Below, one piece after another: positions 54,740 to 64,000 of a DNA stretch of 64,000 nt. The first letter of the stretch is position 1, and the number at the start of each line of letters is the position of its first letter. Under the pieces are notes generated by a model. The model saw only the letters and a program-made list of their open reading frames with translations, did no database searches and was not told the origin of the DNA. This DNA is from Pyropia yezoensis (lineage: Eukaryota; Rhodophyta; Bangiophyceae; Bangiales; Bangiaceae): positions 23,771,554 through 23,835,553 of the forward strand of contig CM020619.1 of the NCBI GenBank assembly GCA_009829735.1, written 5' to 3'. The position numbers and the translations under genes were made by a program.

Positions 54740-57700
54740 AATTCTTGGAGCACTCTCTTGGCAATTACTCCTGACCTGTCCTCACGTTGAGAGAGGGCAG
54801 TCAGGGTCAATATCATTCCGGGCGCAGTACGCCCGGACCTTCTCAACGGGCAGGTCCTCCACGTATTTCCATGTATCGTCTTTGGCGCGGTAGCCAAACC
54901 AGCGCACCCTCAACATGAGGCGGCTAGTATCCTCATCCCACCCGTGGTCGACGAGCTTGTCGAACGAGTACTCCTGCGGGCCCAGGATGGCCGCAGGCAA
55001 CGAAGGCAGACGCCATACCTTGAGCGCACGCGCCTAAGTCGGGTCGCCTGGAGGAGGTGGCGCAAGTTTCACCACGTCCTGTCCGTTTACCGTACGGATC
55101 CTATCGTCACTTTCGATTTTGAACCGCCGCCCATCCGTACGAAGGACTTGGTATGGTCCCTTCCTTCGGAACACCAGCTTACCCCCCGTTGGGGTATGTG
55201 AATGTGCCAGCAACCAGTCACCCTGTTCGAGGACGTGCTTGGCGTTACGCACCTCCTTGCCTAATGTACGCTTGTAGCGCTTTTGCGCCTTGTCCATCTC
55301 AGGCCTGACTTTAGGGATGAGCTTCTAAAGCCTAGCAGCGAACTCCACCTTGCTCTCAGTAGGCGTAGGTGTCCCGCCACCGGCCTCCCTTGTTGGGAGC
55401 GGCCGCTGTACCGCAATCGACCGCACACGGCGCGGAGTCACAAAAGCGAGGCGTGCTTCCCCTGCAGAGGAGTGAACCTGCGAGTTGTAGGCGGTAGTCA
55501 AAATAGAAATTAATTGGTCCCACGTTCTCACGTGTTCACTCACATAGTGGCGCAGCCGCCGAATAATAGTTTTGTTGAAGCGCTCCACCTGCCCATTAGT
55601 TTGTGGGTTTCGTCAAGCGATCGCAGATAACCAGGTGGAACTGGTTACCATCCTCGGTCACTTGCAGGGGCCCAAGGATGTCCATTGCCAACGCGGCAAC
55701 GGGCTCCTTAGCCGGGAACAGCAACATGGCCGTAGTAGGCCGCCGTTCCATCAGGCGATTCTGCGCACAACTTGTGCGTGCATCTACCCAACTGTAGATG
55801 TCCACCACCATGGAGGGCCAGTAGTACCGGGTCCTCAGGGTCTGGTAAATTTTACTTGACCCCATGTGTCCACCTGTGGGAGCGTTATGCTCCCGCTCAA
55901 GGATACTGTTCTTGAGGGATGCGGGGACAACAAGTTGTTCAGTCCCCTAAATCGCACCTCTCCTAAAGAGGAGGCTATCATCTCCGACGAAGAACCGTGT
56001 CCCCGCCACTGCTTCGAGCGCCTCCCTCTGCGACTTGCAGAAGGGATCTTCGGCCTGAGCCTTCACGACTACGTCCACCGTCAGGGGCAAGTACTTCTTG
56101 TTCCCTGGCGCCTTGGGGTTCAGCGCCTGCACCGAGCGCGTCACCACTCCCACGATGGGGATGTCATCATCGACCCACACCTCTGCGAGTCCTTCCAACT
56201 CGGTGTCTACGTAGTTTCGCTCCGCCGAACTCAGCCCCTTGCTGAAATAACCTACCGGCAGGTACTCCCTGTCCCACTGCTGCTGTAGCAGCACACAACC
56301 AAGTTGGTCATAGCTAACATCCACGTCCAGGACGTAGTGGCCTCCCAACCTGAGAATTTCCAAGATGAGAGGTTTTAGCAGCTCATCCCGAAGGGTCTCT
56401 AAGGCCATGTGCTCCACCCTACTTGGGGGAGGCAGGTTCATTGGCAGCGTCGAGCTAATCAGCTCGTTCAGCGGCTTCGCCACCTTGGCGAAGCCCTTTG
56501 TGAGACGTCAGTACACGTTACACATCCCGAGGAAGCTCCTCATCTGGGTCTGTGTCCGGGGGGAACTGGGCCTTACGGATGGCCCTCAGATTCTTCTCAT
56601 TGACACTGAGGCGCCCCGGGCGGACAACATGTCCCAAGTATTCCACCTCTTGAGGCAAGAGGTGGCACATGTTCGCCTTCAACGACACCCCGGCGTCGGC
56701 GAGTAGCTTGAACACCTGACTAAGATGGTTCACGTGTTCTTCCGGAGCTCGGGAGAGCACGATGATGTCGTCGAGGTACACAAGACAGATCTGCCACCGT
56801 ACTCCGGCCAGAATCATGTCCATGGCGCGCTGGAAAGTTGCCGGCGCGTTGCACAGCCCAAACGATAGTCGCTTGCACTGGTAGGTACCTATACGGTTGT
56901 TGACGTATAGGCGCCACTCTGGGCTTCAACTCGTTCCGGTGTTCCGTGGCTTTCATGAGCCCCAATTGACCATCCCACAACATGTGCCATTGGTCCAAGA
57001 GGTGTTCAACTTGAACAAGCAACTTGGGTGGAACATTTTCCATGTCCACATAGGGTCGGGGAGGGGCCGCCGACTTGGCTTTTTGCCTCTCCGGCGCGGG
57101 CTTTGTGCAACTGGCCGCACCCGCATTGAGGGTGGCCGCAATCACGGGTCCCTCATGTTGGTCGATAAAGCAGAACTTGGCACCCGACTTGAAGTACTTG
57201 GGTGAGGAACTGAGGTTCACCACCTGCACCTTCCACGAAACTCCCGCTTTGGAGTCCATTGTGCCAATGGCAACATGCACTTGGTGCATTCGAGCAAGAC
57301 GGGGATTCAGGTACACCAACCCGTTCCCCGTGTGGTCAGTTACAACGTCCACGTGCGCCACCGAGTTGGGGGGCAACGTGACCTTATTGGTCAGACGCAA
57401 GATAGCAGTGAACCCCTCTGTTACTTTACAAACTGGCTTCGACTGTGAGATTGTCACAGGAGCCACGGACCTCCTTTTCCCAAGGATGGGGATATTTTCT
57501 CCATTCATCAACTTAACGCAGTACTCAGGGGCGCAAATCAAAGGCAACTGAGTCACCACATACGGGGAGCCCAGAAGCAGGGGCACCGACATGTTCTCAA
57601 CCACCGCATAGGTCACATCGACGTCATGGGACCCCAGCCTAGTTGGCAGGGTCACAGCACCCACAATGAGAAGTATCCCACCATTGATGTCGATCATGTA

Positions 57701-58150
57701 GTTGGCCTTGGACCTCCAACGTTGGAGCTCCACCTCCTTGGGCAACAGCGACTTGCGTATCAAGGAAGTGCCGGAGCCAATAACATGTACGATACGGGCA
57801 AAACATGCACGGCCTGGGGCTAGTTTCACCCGGCCAGCCGCCTGGAAGTTCTCTCCTGACATCGCAGAGATGACCTGACATCGGTTTACGTTCTTAGGCA
57901 GTCCCGTCCGAGGTGGGCGGACTCCATTGGGTCGGTACAGTATACGAAAGGGCTGATTCGTCCTCTTGACCCACTTGGCCGAGGCTGCCGCTGTGAGCTT
58001 CTGACGTCCAGCTCGAGCGGTTACTCGTTTCCCGTCGACTCTGCTTCGGAGTCTGAGGGCGAAGGAGAGGACGACGAGTTCGAGGACGACGTGTCAACCT
58101 CTTCAACCGAGGGCGTGGCCACAGCCACCGCCGGCGGCGGCTCCCATGTA
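54740..58150 (-). pseudogene. pol: Element F: B-like gag tail and pol with three internal deletions
   Basis: Minus strand. The gag tail and frameshift signal lie at about 58140-57988. Protease is at about 57800, with VIGSG where B has LDTGSG, so the catalytic Asp is lost. Against B Pol, three in-line gaps are visible. The early RT block between RQQPYR and ATFQRAMD is missing at about 56890. RNase H between LAxVW and VDxDIPIVG is missing at about 56175. Integrase from the DRxTK segment to TNGQVERFNK, including the second catalytic Asp, is missing at about 55610. The C-terminal chromodomain (WFGYRAKDDTWKY) is intact at 54930-54820. Similarity to B continues slightly past the pol stop to about 54745. 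No LTR or antisense ORF remains. It joins element E at about 58150. Confidence 0.85.
57988..58033 (-). promoter_or_regulatory. Element F -1 frameshift signal
   Basis: GGGAAAC (58033-58027) in register with gag, spacer GAGTAA containing the gag stop, then a stem CCGCT.GAGCT with AGCTC.CAGCGG. Compared with B, the fourth outer pair changed from T-A to C-G. One other pair became a C-C mismatch. Confidence 0.72.
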
Positions 58151-58742
58151 TCGTCAGGTCCCTGACGATAGCTGTCTGTCCTCGCTTCGTCCCGTCGGCC
58201 TCTTGTAGCTCAACGGTCCTCCGGCCCGGCCGAACTGCATCCACGTGAACGTTGATGAAGGTGCACCCCAGTATTCAGGGTACCGATAGGGCCTCACATA
58301 CCAGGAAGTCGACGTCCGAGGTGAGTTCCCCGATGGTGACCCGTAGCGACATCGCTGCGGTCGTACGAATGAGACGACCATTCGCATCCTTGATCGTGGG
58401 TCCCCGGGTCACTCTGACTCGCAGGAGCCACTTGTCCGGGAGGGTATCCTTCCGGATCAGGTTCGGCCCAGCCCCTGTGTGCAGTACAGGGTCATACGAT
58501 CGGGTCGACTGGGAGTTAACCCCCAGTGTGGCTGATCCGTGGAAGTCCTCCAAGGTGAACATTACGTGGCCAACACCGATATCCGGTACAGCTCGGGCAT
58601 CCTGGACAGGTCCCTCGGCTGGTTCAACGTGACAGGGCTTCTCGTCCTCGCCTCCCTTCCTTGGATGTTGGTCATCATTCCCATGACGCCGTGTCGTCGG
58701 GGCCGGAAGGTGTATCCGGGGATTGCTGCGGCGTCGGCTCAA
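58150..58742 (-). pseudogene. pol: Element E pol start: protease
   Basis: The frame is one base out of phase with gag and overlaps its TGA (TTGA). The protease motif reads LHTGAG, so the catalytic Asp is replaced by His. The later VCEALSVP is followed by an in-frame TGA and then ILGCTFINVH, matching the usual LSVPLILG of Ty3/gypsy proteases. Inactive as written and truncated by element F. Confidence 0.75.
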
Positions 58743-61003
58743 CCGCGCTTTCCGTGGGGCTTTCCCCGCGGCAGTCCGGGGTGGCTTGCTAGGGTTGCCC
58801 CAGCGACCCCGTGTCGTCCTTTCTCTTGCTCGTTACCCGCGTTTGGACGGGTACTGTCTTCCGGGATATCCGGGAGAGGAGGTGCCTCCTCGACTGCCAG
58901 TGCTCCCCCTGGAGCTTGCAGCCTGCCCAGTGCCGGTTCTCTGGCGGGATACCCCCCAATGGACGCCTTGCGTTGCGCCGCTGCCCTTCGAGACTCCTCC
59001 GGGATGAGCGGACATGAGGACACCCAGTGTTGGGGGTCTCCGCACAACATACATCCGGAAGTGCCGGCCGTCCCGGGCGTCCGCGTCGGGTTGGCTCCAT
59101 AGGTCCGGTTGCCTGCCTCGGGTGCCCGATTGCCTGCCCCTTGTTAGGCCTTGGGTCCTGGAGCCAAACGGAACATGGAATCCCCCAACCGGTTGGTCCT
59201 ACCCGCGATCTGCGGGGGTGCCTCCGCACGCACCGCCCATGTTGGCAAGGGTTGATGGGGGTCACCCGTAACCGGGGAATACCCCGTAGTACGTACATAC
59301 GGGACGCGACGTCCCGCGCCCTCGCTGACCTGGACCTGGGTCCCAGCCGGGGCGATGTACGCTATCGTACCACGCTCATCAATCACCGGCGTAGCCGGTA
59401 GCAACAGGTGGCCCTCTTGGTCGACCAAGGGTTCATTATCACCCGTGGGGGCGTACTCGGTCGCATTCAATACTGGCGCGGCCTTACGTTCCACCTTCTC
59501 TTGCCTCGGTACCTGGGTAAGATTGAGCTTGCTCCCCTCACCCTTGGGCTTCGAGGCTCAGGCACACTCCGGATGAAGCACCCGGTAGGCGTCCCCCAGG
59601 GACTTGCACATGTGCATCAGTCGACTGAAGTTCGTCCGAGCCGTATTGGCTCCCCGCGCGGAAATCCGCACGTAGTTGGGTACTCCTGCGAACAGGATGG
59701 CCCGTAGCTCCCCTTCTCCGAGTAGCTTCCCCAGCTCGTAGTCGAGCTCTTAAATCCGGCGACCGAACATCGCCTCATCCTCCCAGGACTGGGCGGTGGC
59801 GGTGCGAAGGGCCCGGTAGTGGTCTTCGCACTTGTCCTCACTGAGGTAGCTGCTCAGCAGCTCCTTCGGAATACCACAGTAATCCATGGGGGTGGCTGCG
59901 ACCCTCATTCCTGGCATCGGGGATGCCTGTCGGAGGATGCCTCGTACCCGTTCATCAACACAGAACGGGAGGATCTCCAGGGCTAGCCCCTCGTTAGCGA
60001 GTGCCTTGTCTGCGGCTGCCTTGAAGCTGGTCAGGAAGCCAATGACTGCCAACGGGCGTCCGTTCGGGCCCCCGAACATAAGGACTCCCTTCATAAGGGT
60101 CTGAATAGAGCGGATCGCTCGATGCGAGGTAGTACGCATCGATTCCGATACGTTAGTGGAACGGTCTTCCCAACGATACCGTTCCGGAGTCAGTACCGAC
60201 CGGAAGACTTCGTTGACAATCTCCGTGTCCGCGTCCTGGATACCCAGTCGCTTGACCAGTTGGTGAGTAAACACATCGGACTCCATCCGCTTCAGTAAGC
60301 TCGCACTAACCTGCGCTGTAACAGCTTGTACCAGTGACGCTGGAACTTCCGGCGTCGGCACCTCGGGTACCTGAGTTGCATGGCTTCCTCCGTCGTGGGG
60401 ATACTGCGAATGGGCACCGCCCCCCCCCATAGCCGACTCTGCTCCGGCGTAAGTATCCGCCGGGCCGTGTCCGCGGAGTCCACTCCGGGTACTCCGAGCA
60501 TAGCGCTCCATATGACCCCGATCCAACTCGGCTGACGAGTCGGATCCATAACCCGCCGTGTCCGCGGGTCGTCCGGGGGTAGCTGCACCGGGGTCGACCC
60601 CGGTAGACTCCGAAAGTAGTCCAACCGGTTCGAACAGTACCGGTATGGGGGGAAAACGACGGGGTACCGTCGTGTGGCGTGTTGACAACAGCACTGCCAT
60701 TGCGTTCTTCGTACGCTCTTGACGGGCGTCGAGTCCGGTGAACCGGGCCTCGATGGGAACCAATGATGCCATCAGGGAATCCCCTGGTGAAGGTGGCGGC
60801 GGAGTGAGGTCGGCAGAGGACGGTTGCGGAGTTCCGCCGCCCCCGGCCGTCCGTGCCGTACCAAACGTCGATCCGGCACCGGAGAGCATCGGCGTCTCAA
60901 TGTTGTCGATCGGGTTACCGATCCCGGTTCCCGGGTTCAGCTCCGGGGTCGGCGTCGACGCAGATCCGTCATCTTGAACGTTCCCCGTCTCTTGGGTAGA
61001 CAT
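58739..61003 (-). pseudogene. gag: Element E Gag, at least three nonsense codons
   Basis: ATG at 61003. One reading frame runs to TGA 58741-58739 and is interrupted by TAA (59752-59750), TGA (59560-59558) and TAA (59146-59144). The N-terminus is Pro/Gly/Thr-rich, the core helical, with a CCHC knuckle CMLCGDPQHWVSSC at 59053-59012. The first 417 codons are intact. The sequence is clearly different from A and B Gag. No GGGAAAC heptamer is found at its end (GGAAAGC instead). Confidence 0.82.
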
Positions 61004-61208
61004 AGCCACAATCAGTCAACCGACGTAACGGTCACCACGAATAAGAGAGCGAGGGGGTAGGTTAGGGAGAGTAACAGTAGATCGCAGTCAAACGTAACCA
61101 CTCAACACATTACCCAGATCGCAACACCACGAGTACAAGAAAAGGTCGGGCTCCCTATCCGTGTGCCAGGGACGAATACGGCATGACAACAAGGGTGACG
61201 GAAACCCG

Positions 61209-61226
61209 TCCCCTGCTGCTCCACCA
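61209..61226 (-). promoter_or_regulatory. Element E primer-binding site
   Basis: The same 18-nt site as A, B and D, 1 nt from the LTR end. Confidence 0.83.
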
Positions 61227-61227
61227 A

Positions 61228-61589
61228 TGTAGCACAATAGGAAACCGTCGTACGTCCACTCTCAGGGAACACTCACCAAGGGGGATCGGCACCAAGGTCA
61301 CCGGGAGGCCAAGGTTGCTGTCCTTGGAGCGCAAGCCACGGGACGAAGATGCGAGCCCAATTGTGAGGGGTTTGTTGTTCTGCCATGGCCGGCGGGGGAT
61401 TCGCCGCCGGCCCCCTCGTTATAAACCCTCGGAGACACCACTAGCTACCCTCCACCCCAAGATGCCAATCCCTCTGGTCATACGTAACTTGCAGATACCG
61501 TGACCAATACGGACTCCCAAATTAAAAGTTAAGGGATAGAAGTAGTCCCCCTAGATTAGGGTCACAATACGGACATCCATATTGCTACA
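61228..61589 (-). repeat. Element E 5' LTR
   Basis: 362 bp. On the minus strand it starts TGTAGCA and ends TGCTACA, a perfect 7-bp terminal inverted repeat. The partner LTR is missing, so age and target duplication cannot be read. Confidence 0.82.
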
Positions 61590-61591
61590 CG

Positions 61592-61935
61592 CTGACCAGG
61601 TGGAGGCTTGCGTCGACGCGAGGGCTGCAGCAGTGGTGGTAGCCGCCGCCGCGGTGGGGACAGGCGGCGCTCTCGACGACGGTACCGGCGACTTGTAGGC
61701 GGCTGTTCCGGCGACGACGGCCTTCGGCAGCGGTGGCCATGCTGCGGGAGGTGAAGGGGGCTCCTGGCGTGATGCGGGAGGCGACTGGTGATGGCGGTGA
61801 TTGTGAAGGGGGAGCCTGGGCATCGGACGGGACGACAGATGGGGCCAGCCCCGGAGACGGAAGGGTAAAGCGAGGGGCACGGCGACCACTACAAACCTGC
61901 CCCTGGCCAAAATAATACTTAAAAGTGAAGGTCCG
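61592..61935 (+). repeat. GC-rich direct repeat R5, copy 1
   Basis: It aligns with 63529-63865: TGGTGGAGGCTTGC, GCAGCCGCCGCGGTGGGGACAG-type, GCTGTTCCGGCGACGA, GGCCTTCGGCAGCGGTGGC, GAAACCTGCCCCTGG. The minus frame reads as a Pro/Arg-rich protein in both copies (MATAAEG.RRRNS shared), but frames are not conserved throughout. It directly abuts the element E LTR. Confidence 0.75.
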
Positions 61936-63528
61936 GGAGGCGGGCGGCTGCTGCTTCGGGTGACGGCTGGGGGCAGCGGTGAAGGGCGGTGTAGTTTTAT
62001 GACTGGGGGCAGCAGTGGCCATGTAGTTGGGGGCGGGGGGCCGAGTGGAGGATCGGGGGGCGACCCCTGCAGCAGTAGGGCGGGCGGCCTGGGGGCAGCC
62101 GCCGGTGCTCGGTGGGGCGGGGGCGCTTGCGGGGGGATGGTGGAGTCAGTGGGGGAGCGCTTTTCTGCCTGAGGAGGCATCGGCCGAGAGCTGCTGCGGC
62201 CACGCCATCGGGAGAGTTCCCGAACAGCGAGTTATGAGCAGCTGAGGTGATGTACATATTGCTGCTTGCTAAAATCTGTCCTGGCGGCCCGCGACCGAGA
62301 CACAAAGTCTACTTCTGAACTTTTCGGGCACCGCATTGGCTGGCCAGCGCTATCAGCTGCTTGAAAACCCAATCATGTGGTCGTATGCCGGGCCAGAACC
62401 AAGGCCGCAACGGTTTCTCACTCTTTTTTCTCAGAAGCTCGAGATTTTCTACTGTCAAGAGCGCTTTGCCGCGAGATCTTAGCACAACGACATTGTTCCC
62501 CGGAGGTGTGAACAGAAGAAGGGGCAATTTCAGCCTGTGGAGGCACATCTGGCTCGGAGTCGGTCCCAGCGCCGTATCTGATTGGCTGAGAGCTCGTCTG
62601 CGAGAGTCAGTTCCGGTCCACCTGGACAGAAGTCAGAAATTAGAAATAATGGAGAAGCCGCTCGGATGTATACGAAGCCGGCAGAAGGACCAGCTGAAGA
62701 AAAATTGCGAGCCACACCGCCTTGTCTTCTTTTAGCTTGTGAGCCTGTTCGTGGGGCACCACGAGGCCCATTCACGGAGTAATTACACATTTGTACTGGC
62801 CAATGATCGTTAGAGAGTGCTCCAAAACTTCCCACATCGTTCCTCTGAAACACGTGAAGAGCTTCACTATCTATCTAAGGGGGCTGGCTCGGGTACCATG
62901 CACACACGAGTTTTTTGATTTGATTAGGGATGCTTTTGATTATTGATTTGCGCTTTGCAGGCTATATGAAAGTTTAAAGTATTCGAATGTTCATGCTACC
63001 CCAGGAAGGAGGCAGTGGAGCGAACGGCGTCCTCTTGCATGACTGCAGTCGTCGGACTTCCAGAAGCTGCACTTTTCATGGCACTATTGATGGCGATGTA
63101 TTACGGTGGAGAGACCGCCGGGGGGGTCAGGAGATGGAAACACCTTGAACTGAATGGGGTTTGAGGGTGGCTGCGTGGCGAGGCGTCCTTGCGCAGGTAT
63201 CTCACACGAGCGGGGAAGAACGGCGCGAGAGAAGAGATCGTGCGGGGAGGTGGAAAGGTCTCTTGCAATAAAGAAATGGGCGAGTCATTGAGGGGAGCGG
63301 GGGCGCAGGGTGCGGCGGAGAGGGTCGCGGCTGTCCAGGAGCCTGCCCCCGCTACTGCACGCAATGACGCTAAACAGAAGGAGGGGCAGAGGGCTGCCGA
63401 AAGCGGTGACTCGCCCCCGTCCGCGGAATTGACTCCTCCCCGTTAGCGGTGGTGACTGCGGCTGGGAGCCTGTCGTCCGGCGCTGCTGCCAGTGCCTCTG
63501 CCGCCACGCGCGCCGCCGCCAGTGTGGG
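61936..63528. other. No gene recognised between the R5 copies
   Basis: The left third (to about 62180) is very GC-rich with a Pro-rich minus frame that continues from R5. The middle (62250-63000) is balanced, with CCAAT/ATTGG motifs at about 62580 and 62799. The right part is GC-rich again. No recognised protein. Confidence 0.4.
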
Positions 63529-63865
63529 CGGCGTGGACCTGGTGGAGGCTTGCATCGTTGCGGAGGCTGCGGTGTTCGCAGCCGCCGCGGTGGGGACAGG
63601 TGGCGGTCGCAGCGACGGCAGCGGCGGCGTCGTCGGCAGCTGTTCCGGCGACGAAGGCCTTCGGCAGCGGTGGCCATGCTGGGGGGGGGGGGGGGGGGCT
63701 CTCGGTATGACGTGGGGTGCGAATGGTCATGGCGGTGAGTTTGGTGGGGGAGCCTGGACACACGACGGGACGAGGTATGGGGGAAGCCCCAGGGCCGGAA
63801 GGGTGAAGTGAGGGGCGCGGCGAACACTAGAAACCTGCCCCTGGGCAAAAGATTTTTTCAAAGTC
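63529..63865 (+). repeat. GC-rich direct repeat R5, copy 2
   Basis: It is the partner of 61592-61935. It carries an uninterrupted run of 18 G at 63681-63698 where copy 1 has GCGGGAGG, so the run has expanded in this copy or the assembly is uncertain there. Confidence 0.75.
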
Positions 63866-64000
63866 GAGGCGATGGTGATCTTTCAAACCATTCTTCCCAC
63901 GCACGGTGAAATATGCGAATGCAGTATTCCTGGGAATCTATTGGCTCAAGGCCTTACGCCCTCGTGCGCTGTGAGCCGGTACATACTACATGCGGCTAGG

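Larger units (their letters stand above)
58150..61589 (-). mobile_element. Element E: truncated Ty3/gypsy element of a third family
   Basis: Minus strand: LTR (61589-61228), primer site, gag with three nonsense codons, and protease start. It is cut at about 58150, where element F begins. RT onward is absent, so it cannot be compared directly with element C, which lacks this part. The two could belong to one family. Confidence 0.82.

Overview
This is nuclear DNA from a eukaryote. It is dominated by Ty3/gypsy LTR retrotransposons of the chromovirus type: Gag with a CCHC knuckle, protease, RT, RNase H, a D-D-35-E integrase and a C-terminal chromodomain. I see no rRNA, tRNA or bacterial operon. 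A very GC-rich, Ala/Gly-rich, apparently intron-containing decayed gene at about 30.7-35.2 kb lies inside DNA of more balanced composition. Together these suggest a GC-rich alga or other protist, but the species cannot be settled from the sequence.

Layout. (1) 1-8610: element A, minus strand. Its 3' end is cut by the window edge. It has a long pol, a broken gag and a 5' LTR, and it is inserted in the chromodomain of the decayed element C. (2) 8611-11266 and 20646-~21320: two halves of C (minus), split by element B. (3) 11267-20645: element B (plus), complete, with apparently identical 468-bp LTRs, a GAACC target duplication and open gag, pol and antisense ORF. (4) ~21.3-44.66 kb: mostly non-coding and repeat-rich, with a decayed pol scrap (~25.85-26.4 kb), the GC-rich pseudogene and several dispersed repeat families. 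(5) 44662-54036: element D (plus), a sister of B with a CCTCG target duplication, LTRs differing at about 4 sites, and inactivating mutations in every gene. (6) ~54.74-58.15 kb: element F (minus), a B-like pol with three internal deletions. (7) ~58.15-61589: element E (minus), a third family with gag, protease start and one 362-bp LTR. (8) 61.59-64 kb: a GC-rich direct repeat with an 18-base G run.

How the element genes work together. Gag and Pol are in a -1 frame relation. A, B and F share an in-register GGGAAAC heptamer just before the gag stop. In B and F a stem-loop begins 6 nt after it, with one compensatory base-pair change, so Gag-Pol is very probably made by programmed -1 frameshifting. 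Families A and B/D also carry a third long ORF on the opposite strand between pol and the 3' LTR. It converges on pol, its central region is related between families, and in B it ends in an Arg/Ser-rich tail. This antisense gene is the best candidate for an under-described system. A further oddity of B/D/F is a set of perfect odd palindromes, all centred on AA(G/C)TT but with different arms. A, B, D and E share one 18-nt primer-binding site although their LTRs differ.
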